Positions 7,711 through 18,636 of a DNA stretch of 54,908 bases are shown here, in pieces. Every line of letters begins with the position of its first letter. Position 1 is the stretch's first letter. Origin of the DNA: Bacteroidales bacterium (GTDB taxonomy: Bacteria; Bacteroidota; Bacteroidia; Bacteroidales; P3); contig JAFUGA010000011.1 of assembly GCA_017469625.1 (NCBI GenBank), forward strand, positions 1-54,908, given 5' to 3'. The position numbers were made by a program, and so were the translations under genes. The notes below the pieces were generated by a model. It was not told the origin of the DNA and ran no database searches. It saw only the letters and a program-made list of their open reading frames with translations.

Positions 7711-9564
7711 ATGGAACAACAGAAGTTATTTAACGAATTTCCACCCGTTTCCACACAGGAATGGGAAGCCGCAATAGAAAAAGATTTAAAAGGGGCTGAT
7801 TATAACAAAAAACTTATATGGAAAACGGAAGAAGGATTTGATGTAAAACCTTATTACAGAGCCAACGATATAGAAAATCTTGACTATTTGCAAGCAAATC
7901 CAGATGAAAAACCATTTGTAAGAGGATACAATAAACAAGATAACGAATGGGATATAAGACAAGATGTAGATACATCTAATCTTAAAGAACAGAATACTAT
8001 ATGCCTTGAAGCCTTAGAAAGAGGTGCAAACTCTATAGGAGTAAATGCAGAGGAAATAGAAAGTGAGAAAGATTTGGATATTCTATTTGATGGAATAGGT
8101 ATTCAAATGATAAAAGTTAATTTTGTAAAGGCTAAAAACTTCCTTAACTTACTGAAACTATATGTTTCTTATGCTATAAACAAAGGTTTAGATGCAAAGA
8201 AACTACAAGGAAGTATAAATTTTGATTCTTTCTTCTATGCTTTAAAGCACGGTAAGTTTTATGCAACTTGTGAAGAAAATATGAACGAACTTGCAAACAT
8301 TCTAAAATATTCACAAGAGAATTTGCCTTTCTTTGACGTTATTACAGTAAATGGAAGAATGTACAGAAATGCAGGCTCTTCTATTACACAAGAACTTGGT
8401 TTTTCTTTGGCTCAAGCAAACGAATATTTGTACGAAATGACAGAAAGAGGATTTTCTGCAGATGAAGTGGGAGATAGAATGATGTTTTCTTTCGCTACAG
8501 GAGGAAACTATTTCTTTGAAATAGCAAAAATACGTGCAGCACGTTTGCTTTGGTGCAAGATAACAGAACAATATCAAGGTGCAACAGAAAAAGCCGCTCA
8601 CATACATATACATTCAGAAAATACAAGATACAATAAGACTGTATTTGATGCACATGTAAATATGTTAAGAACGACTACAGAAACTATGTCTGCAGCAGTA
8701 GCGGGAGCAGACTCTATCAGTGTAACACCTTTTGATATAGCATTAAGACAAAGCGATGAATTCTCAAGACGTATTGCCCTAAACCAACAAATACTTTTGA
8801 AAGAAGAGTCTTACCTTGATAAAATTGTAGACCCATCTGCTGGTTCTTATTATATAGAAACATTGACTAATAATATAGCAGAACAATCTTGGAAAATATT
8901 CCAAGAAATAGAGAATATGGGAGGCTTTGCTAAAGCAATAGAATCTTCATATATCCAAGATAAAATAGCAGAAACAGATGCTAATACTGCAAAGAATTTG
9001 GCAAGAAGAAAGAAAGTTATAGTTGGAACAAACCAATATCCAAACCTTGCAGAACAAGAAATAAATGTAGAGAAACAAGAATGTTGTTGCAAGGAAGATT
9101 CAGACGCTAAATTCAAAGTTTTACCATGCAGAAGAGAAGCAAAACCTTTTGAAGATTTAAGATTAAAGGTTATGCATTCAGAAAACAAACCAAAAGTATT
9201 TATGTTGGGTTATGGTAATCTTGCTATGAGAAACGCAAGAGCAGGTTTCGCAACAAACTTCTTTGGTGTTGTAGGTTATCAAATGAAGACTGAAAACTTT
9301 GACAACGCAAAACAAGGAGCAGAAAAAGTTTTAGAAGAAAAGCCAGATATACTTGTACTTTGCTCTTCAGATGACGAGTATATGGAAATGGCTAAAGAAG
9401 TTTTGCCTGTTGTTAATGGAAAAATCAAACATATAATTGTAGCGGGTGCATTACCAGAAGATGTTACAGCAGAACTAAACGCTATGGGTGTAACAGACTA
9501 CATTCATGTAAGAGTAAATGTTTTGGAAACCCTACAAAGATACAATGCAGATTTAGTAAAATAA
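7711..9564 (+). CDS. mutA: Methylmalonyl-CoA mutase small (non-catalytic) subunit
   Basis: The alpha-beta mutase interconverts succinyl-CoA and (R)-methylmalonyl-CoA in propionate formation or use; the large subunit holds B12. This 617-residue protein has the small-subunit start (EKLF-type leader, then EWEAAIEKDLKGADYNKKL and VKPYYR) and the TIM-barrel segments, including SITQELGFSLAQANEYL and DPSAGSYYIE. The C-terminal flavodoxin-like domain (about 490-617) lacks the B12-ligand DxHxxG motif: it reads VFMLGYGNLAMRNAR, as expected for the non-catalytic chain. The large subunit normally follows directly, but here the next gene is an unrelated exported protein, and a terminator closes the unit. 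Confidence 0.93.
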   Translation: MEQQKLFNEFPPVSTQEWEAAIEKDLKGADYNKKLIWKTEEGFDVKPYYRANDIENLDYLQANPDEKPFVRGYNKQDNEWDIRQDVDTSNLKEQNTICLEALERGANSIGVNAEEIESEKDLDILFDGIGIQMIKVNFVKAKNFLNLLKLYVSYAINKGLDAKKLQGSINFDSFFYALKHGKFYATCEENMNELANILKYSQENLPFFDVITVNGRMYRNAGSSITQELGFSLAQANEYLYEMTERGFSADEVGDRMMFSFATGGNYFFEIAKIRAARLLWCKITEQYQGATEKAAHIHIHSENTRYNKTVFDAHVNMLRTTTETMSAAVAGADSISVTPFDIALRQSDEFSRRIALNQQILLKEESYLDKIVDPSAGSYYIETLTNNIAEQSWKIFQEIENMGGFAKAIESSYIQDKIAETDANTAKNLARRKKVIVGTNQYPNLAEQEINVEKQECCCKEDSDAKFKVLPCRREAKPFEDLRLKVMHSENKPKVFMLGYGNLAMRNARAGFATNFFGVVGYQMKTENFDNAKQGAEKVLEEKPDILVLCSSDDEYMEMAKEVLPVVNGKIKHIIVAGALPEDVTAELNAMGVTDYIHVRVNVLETLQRYNADLVK

Positions 9565-9583
9565 TACGAAAATTTTATATGAA

Positions 9584-9624
9584 AATAAAGTCGGTGCTAT
9601 TATGTGCCGACTTTATTATTTTCT
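9584..9624 (+). terminator. Intrinsic terminator of mutA
   Basis: A perfect 11-bp stem (AATAAAGTCGG 9584-9594 with CCGACTTTATT 9607-9617) is followed by a T-rich tail 20 bases past the mutA stop. It shows that mutA is the last gene of its unit. Confidence 0.8.
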
Positions 9625-9659
9625 AAACTTATATTTACTATACCTTATTTCACAAAAAG

Positions 9660-9870
9660 AAAATAAAACAATAATCTCTTCGTTTTAATTTTAGATGAAA
9701 TAGTATTAACATAAAAAATGATATAGATATGAAAAAGACATTATTGACAGTATTGCTAATGTTTATAAGTGTAACTGTAACATTGGGACAAGAAGAATGG
9801 GAATTGCCAAAAAGTTGGCAAGAAAGAGATTTAAGACCAATAGATAAAGTAGAAATGCTTAAAGAATTAA
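9660..9870 (+). repeat. Upstream copy of a roughly 200-bp direct duplication
   Basis: This copy resembles 10342-10552 closely (by eye nearly nine bases in ten). It covers the array word AATCTCTTCGTTTTAATTTT, the leader AGTATTAACA, the signal peptide and the EEWELP..SWQERDLRPI segment. Similarity fades after that at DNA level but continues in the protein. Confidence 0.8.
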
Positions 9871-10343
9871 CAAAAGACACCATAGATAAATTGACAAAAG
9901 AAAATGAAGATATTGGTGGAATATTGAGAATAGTTGATTATAATATAGACAATTCTGGGCAATGGGATACACTAAAAGATGGTAGTCTATTATGGCGTTT
10001 TGCTGTATGTAGTCCAAAAGCAAGTGAAACAAGTGTTTTATTTAACAAATTTTCTATACCATATTGTGCAAAGGTATATGTTTATGGATATAAAGATATG
10101 CGTAATGGAGTTATGTATCAATGGTGTAGTAATATTTTAGATGATAGTTATAACGAAAAATTGAAAAAATGGGATTATATGACCTCATCCTATATTCAAA
10201 CAGATACATTAGTAATAGAGTACTATATACCACCACATACAAAAGATAAGGGTTGTTTGTCTATATATAGGGTAGGACATATGTTTAGTTATAGAGAGTC
10301 TGGATATATAAATGTAGGAACAAAACGAAACGAAGAGATATAA
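9729..10343 (+). CDS. Stand-alone propeptide-like exported protein
   Basis: A 204-residue protein with a signal peptide (residues 1-20, ending VTLGQ). It aligns by eye with the first 205 or so residues of the following protease: both have EEWELP, SWQERDLRPI and GQW-TLKDGS--WR, the last being typical of propeptides of T9SS trypsin-like (lysyl endopeptidase-like) proteases. It stops exactly where the protease domain would begin. Its last codons (KRNEEI) are encoded by array-like sequence at 10320-10343. It may be a remnant of a duplicated protease gene, or a functional trans-acting inhibitor or chaperone of the neighbour. No sorting domain is present, so it should stay periplasmic. Confidence 0.7.
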   Translation: MKKTLLTVLLMFISVTVTLGQEEWELPKSWQERDLRPIDKVEMLKELTKDTIDKLTKENEDIGGILRIVDYNIDNSGQWDTLKDGSLLWRFAVCSPKASETSVLFNKFSIPYCAKVYVYGYKDMRNGVMYQWCSNILDDSYNEKLKKWDYMTSSYIQTDTLVIEYYIPPHTKDKGCLSIYRVGHMFSYRESGYINVGTKRNEEI

Positions 10344-10552
10344 AATAAAACAATAATCTCTTCGTTTTAATTTTAGAAGAAATAGTATTAACAAAAAAAA
10401 ATACATAAAATGAAAAAGATAATATTAACAGTATTGCTAATGTTTATAAGTACAACAGTAACATTGGGACAAGAAGAATGGGAATTACCAAGAAGTTGGC
10501 AAGAAAGAGATTTAAGACCAATAGAGAAAGTAGAAGTCTTAGAGCATTTATC
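10342..10552 (+). repeat. Downstream copy of the roughly 200-bp direct duplication
   Basis: Second copy of the segment at 9660. It begins in the last bases after the 204-residue gene and runs into the protease gene through its signal peptide. The shared left end lies in a modular array word. Confidence 0.8.
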
Positions 10553-13500
10553 CGATAGTGTTATTAAATATTGGGACGACTATTGGGAAACGAGAGAGTT
10601 TCAACTTTGGGCATATCCTCATTATTTAAATTATACATTGGAAAATTCTGGGCAATGGGAAACGTTGAAAGATGGTAGTAAGGTATGGAGATTAGCCATA
10701 GTTATACCTAAGGATATAGAATTACTTAATATATATTTTGATACATTTCTAATGGCAAAAGATTCAAAGTTTTATATATGGAGTTATAGTAATAAAGAAT
10801 TGATTGACAATATTTCTTATGAGAAAAAACAAAAACAAAGAGAACAACGATTGGCTGTAGAAAAAAAACTTGATACAAAATTAGATTCAACATGGGAAAC
10901 CAAACATGGTACAGTAATAAATAAAAAATTAGATACACTTATTTTTGAATACAATATACCATATAGAGTTTTAGATATTGGAAAAATTTCATTACATGGA
11001 CTGAATGAACAAAGACCAAAAAATATAGGTTTAAATACGACAAATAATAATGATTGCCACGTAAATGTTAATTGTATAGAGGGGTATGATTGGCATAAAG
11101 AAAAGAATGCAGTTGTTAAAATAATAGTGAATGATGTATCTTCATTCACAGGTGCATTAGTAAATAATACAGATAATGATTATATACCGTATGTGCTTAC
11201 AACAAAACATGCAGTAGATGAGCTTTCTAAATTATCTGAACCAATATCTATAACGAGTTTGAAATTTCAATGGAATTATGATTCTGATACCTGTGGAGAA
11301 GATGTTTTTTTACATACCTCTGTAATAACAGGGGGAAGGGCTATTTTGATAGCAAGTACAGAAACAGAAAATAATTCGGACTTTGTATTATTGCTTTTAA
11401 ATGAAGACCCTAAAGATGTGGCAGGAATAGATTTATATTATTTAGGTTGGGATAGTAATGAGAGTATAGGAAATACAGGTGTAGGAATACATCACCCTAA
11501 AGGTAAAACAAAAAAGATAGCCACTGTAAAACAAAATTCTATTGTAAGTGATTTAAATCATAATTATTGGAGAGTGCAATGGGAGGAAACAGTTAATGGA
11601 TATGATATTACGGAAAATTTTTCATCAGGTTCACCATTATTAAACGAAAATCATCGTGTAATAGGTCAGTTACGTGGAGGAACATCAATAGTAACAAATA
11701 TATGTGATAGTGCTGTATATAAAAAATCTTATTATGGAAAATTTAGTGTGTCATGGGATAATGATACAAGTATATCAAAACAACTTAAATATTGGTTAGA
11801 CCCAAATAATACAAATGTATCTGTATGCGATGGAACAGAATATTTTCCATGTTTAGTGGGAAAAAGTCCTTTTCTAACAAATAGAATTATAACAGGGAAT
11901 GTTTCTATAAATACTCCCATCTATTCTGCTGGAGATATAACAATAAAAAATGGAGGAACACTGAACATAACCTCTACTTTGCATATGGCACCCAATACAC
12001 AGATAATAGTAGAAAGAGGTGGACAGTTGAACGTAACAAATGGCACAATAACAAATGCTTGTGAAAATGAATATTGGGCAGGTGTAGAAGTACAGGGTTC
12101 AGAAGACAACCAAACCTTATCCAATCAAGGAAAGGTAACACTAAATAATGCAAAGGTAGAGAATGCACAATATGCATTTTTTTTGTTTACAGGAGCAATA
12201 CTTAAAGGATATAAAAGCAGTTTTACTAACAATCAAGTATCTATTTCAATGATGGATTACCCAAACGAAAATATAAACACTCTTAATCAATGCACTTTTA
12301 CATGGAACACAGATATGATAGAACATGAGCAAACAGAACTAAGACATATATCCATGTACGGAATGGAGGGAATAAAGTTTTATGGTTGTACATTTAATAA
12401 TCAATTGACAGATACTACGATAATAACTTATGGTATAGACGCAATAGAAACAGGTATTATAGTAAATTATGCTCCGGAATTTATAAGACCAATATTTTCA
12501 AAATTCAATGGGTTAACGTATGGAATAAATGATTTAAGTATATTAACAAAAACTTGCACTATAAATAATGCAATTTTTACAGATAATACCTTTGGAATAC
12601 ACGCAACAGGTAGCATAGGAGGATTGCAAATAACAAAAGACACATTCAACATAAACCCAAGAGGAGTAGAACACTTATTTATGGCAGGAACTCCTATAGA
12701 AGCAGAAGCAATAGGAGTAATAATAGATGATTCTCATGGTTTTACAGTACAGGGAAATGAATTTTTAGGAAAAGGTTCAACTTATTATGCAGTAGGATTG
12801 CAAATAAGTAATACAAACGGATATGATGATATAGTAAGAAACAATACTTTTAATAATTTGTATGCAGGGACACAAGCATTAGGAATAAATTGTGCAATGC
12901 AAGGCAATTTAGATAATATTACCCAACAAGGATTAGAATATAGATGCAATAATTTTGCAAAAAATATATTTGGTATCTATGTAAATGGATATGGTTATGA
13001 AAATAGTGGTAGAAAAATAGTAGGTATAAAACAATCTCAAGGTACTATTACTCAACCAGCATATAATTATTCTACAGGAAATGCTTTTGATTTAGCAAAT
13101 TTTAATGCGGATACGATACACTATTGGATATATGAAGATGATGGAGAGATAAATACAGTTGGTAATGTGGAACAGGATACAACAACAAATGCAGGAGTTA
13201 ATTGCAATAAACTGAAACTAAATTTATTAAACTCAGAAAATATAGCAGAAATAGACAATGTTTTGGATATACAAGAGGAAGAAAACGAAAAAATATTTGA
13301 GGATAAATTGGATATGGTGGAGATATATCTTGCACAAAAAGATTATGAGCAAGCAAGAAACGTACTAAATACAATTACAGACGAAGAAAACGAAGATGAA
13401 ATATACGACTATATAGACTACATCAATTATTTAGAAGAATATAAAAATCTATACAATATACCTACAGAATTGTTGATGGATATGGAATCTCATTCTACAC

Positions 13501-13889
13501 GAGTAGGCCAACACGTAAGAGATATATTCTCTTTCAAAAAGATAAGAAACACAGACCACCCTAAAGTATTTATAGCAGATATGGAGGAAATAAATCAAAT
13601 GATAGAAAATAAAAACTCTAAAAAAGAAACAACACTAAAGGATAATATTTCCATAACGCCAAACCCTGCAAGTACAGAAATAGAACTTGTTTATTTATTT
13701 ATGGAAAACGGTACTTATACTTTATCTATAAAGGATATAAACGGCAATGAAGTTATAAAAGCAACCTTATCAAAGGATAACGGCAAACAAACTATAAATA
13801 TAAACAACCTATCAACAGGAATATATTATTATACAGTAACAAAGAACTCTACTATAATAAAATCAGACAAATTAGTTGTAGTAAAATAA
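10410..13889 (+). CDS. T9SS-exported trypsin-like serine protease with beta-helix
   Basis: A 1159-residue cell-surface or secreted protease. In order: signal peptide (1-20); propeptide (about 21-210, [15 protein letters not shown]); trypsin-like S1 domain (about 225-470) resembling lysyl endopeptidases. The triad is visible: His267 in LTTKHAVD, Asp324 in NSDFVLLLL and Ser408 in SSGSPLL. A right-handed beta-helix-like region (about 495-890) follows, with ITIKNGGTLNI and repeated asparagine-rich turns, then a charged helical segment (about 940-1060). A type A T9SS sorting domain ends the chain (about 1080-1159, ITPNPASTEIEL to SDKLVVVK). The truncated propeptide gene lies just upstream in the same direction. 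Substrate specificity cannot be read from the sequence. Confidence 0.88.
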   Translation: MKKIILTVLLMFISTTVTLGQEEWELPRSWQERDLRPIEKVEVLEHLSDSVIKYWDDYWETREFQLWAYPHYLNYTLENSGQWETLKDGSKVWRLAIVIPKDIELLNIYFDTFLMAKDSKFYIWSYSNKELIDNISYEKKQKQREQRLAVEKKLDTKLDSTWETKHGTVINKKLDTLIFEYNIPYRVLDIGKISLHGLNEQRPKNIGLNTTNNNDCHVNVNCIEGYDWHKEKNAVVKIIVNDVSSFTGALVNNTDNDYIPYVLTTKHAVDELSKLSEPISITSLKFQWNYDSDTCGEDVFLHTSVITGGRAILIASTETENNSDFVLLLLNEDPKDVAGIDLYYLGWDSNESIGNTGVGIHHPKGKTKKIATVKQNSIVSDLNHNYWRVQWEETVNGYDITENFSSGSPLLNENHRVIGQLRGGTSIVTNICDSAVYKKSYYGKFSVSWDNDTSISKQLKYWLDPNNTNVSVCDGTEYFPCLVGKSPFLTNRIITGNVSINTPIYSAGDITIKNGGTLNITSTLHMAPNTQIIVERGGQLNVTNGTITNACENEYWAGVEVQGSEDNQTLSNQGKVTLNNAKVENAQYAFFLFTGAILKGYKSSFTNNQVSISMMDYPNENINTLNQCTFTWNTDMIEHEQTELRHISMYGMEGIKFYGCTFNNQLTDTTIITYGIDAIETGIIVNYAPEFIRPIFSKFNGLTYGINDLSILTKTCTINNAIFTDNTFGIHATGSIGGLQITKDTFNINPRGVEHLFMAGTPIEAEAIGVIIDDSHGFTVQGNEFLGKGSTYYAVGLQISNTNGYDDIVRNNTFNNLYAGTQALGINCAMQGNLDNITQQGLEYRCNNFAKNIFGIYVNGYGYENSGRKIVGIKQSQGTITQPAYNYSTGNAFDLANFNADTIHYWIYEDDGEINTVGNVEQDTTTNAGVNCNKLKLNLLNSENIAEIDNVLDIQEEENEKIFEDKLDMVEIYLAQKDYEQARNVLNTITDEENEDEIYDYIDYINYLEEYKNLYNIPTELLMDMESHSTRVGQHVRDIFSFKKIRNTDHPKVFIADMEEINQMIENKNSKKETTLKDNISITPNPASTEIELVYLFMENGTYTLSIKDINGNEVIKATLSKDNGKQTININNLSTGIYYYTVTKNSTIIKSDKLVVVK

Positions 13890-13918
13890 TATAAAGACAT
13901 TGTTGTACTATCATAAAT

Positions 13919-13995
13919 AAAGAGATAGAAAAATAAAAACAAAGTTTCACTTTCACGAAACAAAGAAATAATTTTCTATCTCTTTGTTTTAATTT
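13919..13995 (+). terminator. Possible long-stem terminator of the protease gene
   Basis: AAAGAGATAGAAAA (13919-13932) pairs with TTTTCTATCTCTTT (13972-13985), enclosing a smaller GTTTC/GAAAC stem, and GTTTTAATTTT follows. All of it is array sequence. The position, 30 bases after the stop codon, fits termination. Confidence 0.45.
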
Positions 13996-14098
13996 TACGA
14001 AACTTTGTTTTAGAATTCTCTTTCTTTGTTTTAGAAAATTAAAACAAAGTTCTACGAACGTAGAATAAGGTTTTAGAAAAATATTTCTTTGTTTTATT
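13919..14098. repeat. Intergenic modular AAAG/AATT repeat array 2
   Basis: About eight consecutive array units fill the gap between the protease gene and pyrG, in both orientations. They include CTATCTCTTTGTTTTAATTT, TAGAATTCTCTTTCTTTG and AACAAAGTTCTACGAACG. Confidence 0.8.
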
Positions 14099-14105
14099 TT
14101 ATTAG

Positions 14106-15773
<1,668 letters not shown>

Positions 15774-15787
15774 TATTAAAAAACGAT

Positions 15788-15835
15788 AAAAAGAGAACAT
15801 AACCCCAAAATGAAGTTATGTTCTCTTTTTGTTTT
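15788..15835. terminator. Bidirectional terminator between pyrG and the MFS gene
   Basis: A perfect 16-bp stem (15788-15803 with 15815-15830, core AGAGAACATAAC) with A residues on one side and T residues on the other sits between two convergent genes, so it can stop transcription from both directions. Confidence 0.85.
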
Positions 15836-15845
15836 ATAACTATGC

Positions 15846-17012
15846 TTACTTTCTTTCTGGTGGAAGAGATTGAAAGTGTCTTGTTGTATAGACTTGTATA
15901 AAGAATATAATACAGATAAACATTCCTATTTTATAAGGAGATAGTAAATCATTTTCTGAGAAGAATACCTTACTTAAAGGACTAACTATCAAAGGAGAAA
16001 TAAATTGTCCCAAATACAAAGAAGCAGATAAAAGAGGCATAACAGTAGTTGCAGAATCTTTTCCTCCTTTTATGGAAGCAATAGTATTTAAATAAGGAAT
16101 ACCTACTCCATTTGCTATACCTATGAAAAGAGAACCAATTATAAATCCCCAAACTCCTCCATCTATTACATAAAACATATAACCCAAGAAAAAGAAACAA
16201 GGTGCAAAATATTTTATGGCTACACGGAATTTATTCATCAACTCACCAAAACTAAGACCTACAAAGAAAGCAATAACATCTAAACCTACCATTATAAGAG
16301 TTATTTGATTGGAACTAAGAGAGGTGGATTGTTTTGCAGTTATTGCAAAATTGGTAGGAAAGATAAAGAAAATACTCATAAGTAAAAGCATTCCTATTAC
16401 AGAAGGGTGAAAACGAACAAGTGTTTTTGCTGAAATCTTTGATGTTCTTGAGATAAGTTTTTCGTTAGGAAGAAACAGCAAGACAAGTACTAAGGAAATC
16501 AATCCTAAACCATAGACAAAGAAAGACAAGTTCCAAGATACCGTTGCTAAAAATCCAGCCAACAAAGTAGCCACAACTCCTCCCATTTGATTCATTGCAG
16601 CAGATAATCCCATAAGATGTGCTTGTTCTTCTGGAGGAAAATAATATGAAAGCAAGCCTGTAGATAACGGCATAATAAAACCAACACTAATTCCCAAAAC
16701 AGCCCTTAAACAAAGAATAATCCAAATATTATCAAAGAAATATGCACCCATTCCAGCACAGACATACAACAACAAACCTATAGTTGCAATAGTTTTTGTC
16801 CTAAAAAATCTACATAAGGTAGAGAAACACAGATTGGAAACGATGATGAAAAACGCTGGCAAACTGACTATAAGTTGCACAAGAATGCTTGAATAACTGT
16901 GAAAGTGTTCTCTGATAATTCCTAATGCAGGAGCCATAGCTGCACCAGCCATTACAGTTAATAACGAAATAGAAAGGATTGTAAATGTTACCTTTTTTGA
17001 TACTTTACTCAT
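15846..17012 (-). CDS. MFS family transporter
   Basis: An inner-membrane transporter of the major facilitator superfamily with about twelve hydrophobic segments in 388 residues. Signs include the N-terminal helix after KKVTFTILSIS, the loop between helices 2 and 3 (CRFFRTKTIATIGLLL), and the motif-C-like stretch GISVGFIMPLSTGLLSYYF. It looks like a drug or metabolite efflux member, but the substrate cannot be told. I chose the ATG at 17012 (MSKVSKKV); the longer reading to 17087 adds 25 residues of unlikely, cysteine-rich sequence. It converges on pyrG and shares its terminator. Confidence 0.85.
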   Translation of the reverse strand: MSKVSKKVTFTILSISLLTVMAGAAMAPALGIIREHFHSYSSILVQLIVSLPAFFIIVSNLCFSTLCRFFRTKTIATIGLLLYVCAGMGAYFFDNIWIILCLRAVLGISVGFIMPLSTGLLSYYFPPEEQAHLMGLSAAMNQMGGVVATLLAGFLATVSWNLSFFVYGLGLISLVLVLLFLPNEKLISRTSKISAKTLVRFHPSVIGMLLLMSIFFIFPTNFAITAKQSTSLSSNQITLIMVGLDVIAFFVGLSFGELMNKFRVAIKYFAPCFFFLGYMFYVIDGGVWGFIIGSLFIGIANGVGIPYLNTIASIKGGKDSATTVMPLLSASLYLGQFISPLIVSPLSKVFFSENDLLSPYKIGMFICIIFFIQVYTTRHFQSLPPERK

Positions 17013-17178
17013 TGTTTTAAATTTTTGTTTGTAAATAATAAAATTTGATAATGAAATTTTCAGACACTTACAACAAAATTTCGGCAAAACAAGAGTATCC
17101 TACAAATTGATTTCAGTTGCTTACAATTTCAAGGTGCAAAATTACAAAAATTTAAGAAAATGAAAACAATACCTACTT

Positions 17179-18420
17179 CTAAATTTTTTCTTTCTCTATT
17201 ATGCTTTTTGCTACAACAAACGCTGTTGTCCATGCGGCTTGTAAGTTAAAACCACCTGTAATTGCGTCTATATCTAACACTTCTCCTGCAAAAAACAGTC
17301 CTTTATGTTGTTTGGATTCCAAAGATTCTACATCTATATTTTTTATATCTACTCCACCACAAGTAACAAACTCTTCTTTGAAATTGGATTTTCCTACTAC
17401 ATCATACACATCGCAAGATAGTAAAGAAACTAATCTATTTATATGTTTAGGCGTAAGAGAAGACCACCTGAAAGTAAAAGGTATGTTTGCTTTTTCAAGG
17501 AAATACTCCCAATGTTTAGAACTTATGTTTTCTATACGATAGTTTGTTACCAATTTTTGCGAATGTATGTTTGCAATGTTTAGAATTATATCCCTTATTT
17601 GTTCATCTGTTTTGTCGTTGCACCAATTTATAAGAATCTTCGTTTGATAATTTTTTTCATAAAGAAACCTTGCTGCAAAACTTGATAGTTTCAAAACTAC
17701 AGGACCACTTATACCACAATGGGTAAAAAGCAAACTTCCACTGCTTTTAAACTTTGTACCTGCTATTTTTAGACTAACATTTTCAACGCTTAATCCCATA
17801 AGTTTTTTACACCAATTGTTATCAACATTAAAAGAAAACAAAGATGCAACAGGTTGTACTATGTTTAAAGATAAAGGAGATAACATCTTGCCACTAAGAT
17901 TTTCAGTAAAAGAACCAGAACATACTACTACTTTGTCAAACTCCCATTTTTTACAATCTTTATCTTCTGTAGTCAAAATAAATTTCTCGTTTTCTTTTTC
18001 TATTTTTCTTACGGTGGTATTGGTTATTATCTTTACACCATTATGTATCATTTCTCTATAAAGAGTATCTGCAACTTCTTTAGAAGAATTTGACACAGGG
18101 AAAACTCTTTTGTCTTCTTGGGCATAAAGTTTTAATCCCTTGTTTTCAAACCAGCGGATAAGGTCTTCGTTGTTGAATTTATAGAAAAGACTCCTCATAA
18201 GTTTATTAGAACGAGGGTAGATAGTAGCAAAAGATTTTATGTTTTCAAAAGTATTTGTTATGTTGCAGCGTCCTCCTCCTGTTAAAAGAAGTTTTTGCAT
18301 GGGTTTATCTTGTCTTTCAAATACATATATATCACTAAAAGGTAACTCTTCCTTTATATTTACTGCACAAAAACAACCAGATGCTCCTGCTCCTATTATT
18401 GCTATTCTCACTTTGTTCAT
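17179..18420 (-). CDS. HI0933-like FAD/NAD(P)-dependent flavoprotein
   Basis: A 413-residue flavoprotein of the HI0933/YhiN (BaiN) family. It shows the dinucleotide-binding GxGxxG (RIAIIGAGASGCFCAVNI) near the N terminus and the family signature LLTGGGRCNITNT at about residues 47-59. Near the end are GLFFAGEVLDIDAITGGFNLQ and AWTTAFVVA, which complete the FAD site. Function in vivo is poorly defined for this family; some members reduce steroid or aromatic substrates. I prefer the ATG at 18420 (MNKVRIAI); the reading from 18444 adds eight residues. It stands alone, divergent from valS. Confidence 0.88.
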   Translation of the reverse strand: MNKVRIAIIGAGASGCFCAVNIKEELPFSDIYVFERQDKPMQKLLLTGGGRCNITNTFENIKSFATIYPRSNKLMRSLFYKFNNEDLIRWFENKGLKLYAQEDKRVFPVSNSSKEVADTLYREMIHNGVKIITNTTVRKIEKENEKFILTTEDKDCKKWEFDKVVVCSGSFTENLSGKMLSPLSLNIVQPVASLFSFNVDNNWCKKLMGLSVENVSLKIAGTKFKSSGSLLFTHCGISGPVVLKLSSFAARFLYEKNYQTKILINWCNDKTDEQIRDIILNIANIHSQKLVTNYRIENISSKHWEYFLEKANIPFTFRWSSLTPKHINRLVSLLSCDVYDVVGKSNFKEEFVTCGGVDIKNIDVESLESKQHKGLFFAGEVLDIDAITGGFNLQAAWTTAFVVAKSIIEKEKI

Positions 18421-18602
18421 AAGAAAAAAATCTTTTGCTTTCAACTTGCAAATTTACTTAATTTTATACAAATTCCTAATGTTCTTATAATACAAAATTA
18501 TGATAGAGTTCTGGTTTTCTACTACCTTACCTTGTGAAGACAAAATAAGACAACAATTTCATTTTTTAACACTTTGTAAATATGAGTTTAGATAATATTT
18601 TG

Positions 18603-18610
18603 TATTTTTG
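18603..18610 (+). promoter_or_regulatory. Promoter -7 element of valS
   Basis: TATTTTTG followed by CAAG, 26 bases before the valS ATG; a TTTG at 18573-18576 is somewhat far (26-base spacer). Confidence 0.45.
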
Positions 18611-18636
18611 CAAGTTGTAGAAAATTTATAAGAGAT

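Noticed and set aside
7711-9564. mutA as the catalytic, B12-binding mutase chain
   Set aside because: The C-terminal domain lacks the DxHxxG motif and the length fits the small subunit.
10209-10406. Leftward 65-codon frame over the duplicated segment
   Set aside because: It is antisense to the propeptide gene and its leader, with no features of its own.
16990-17087. Longer MFS start at 17087
   Set aside because: The extra 25 residues are unlike any transporter N terminus; the ATG at 17012 is better placed.
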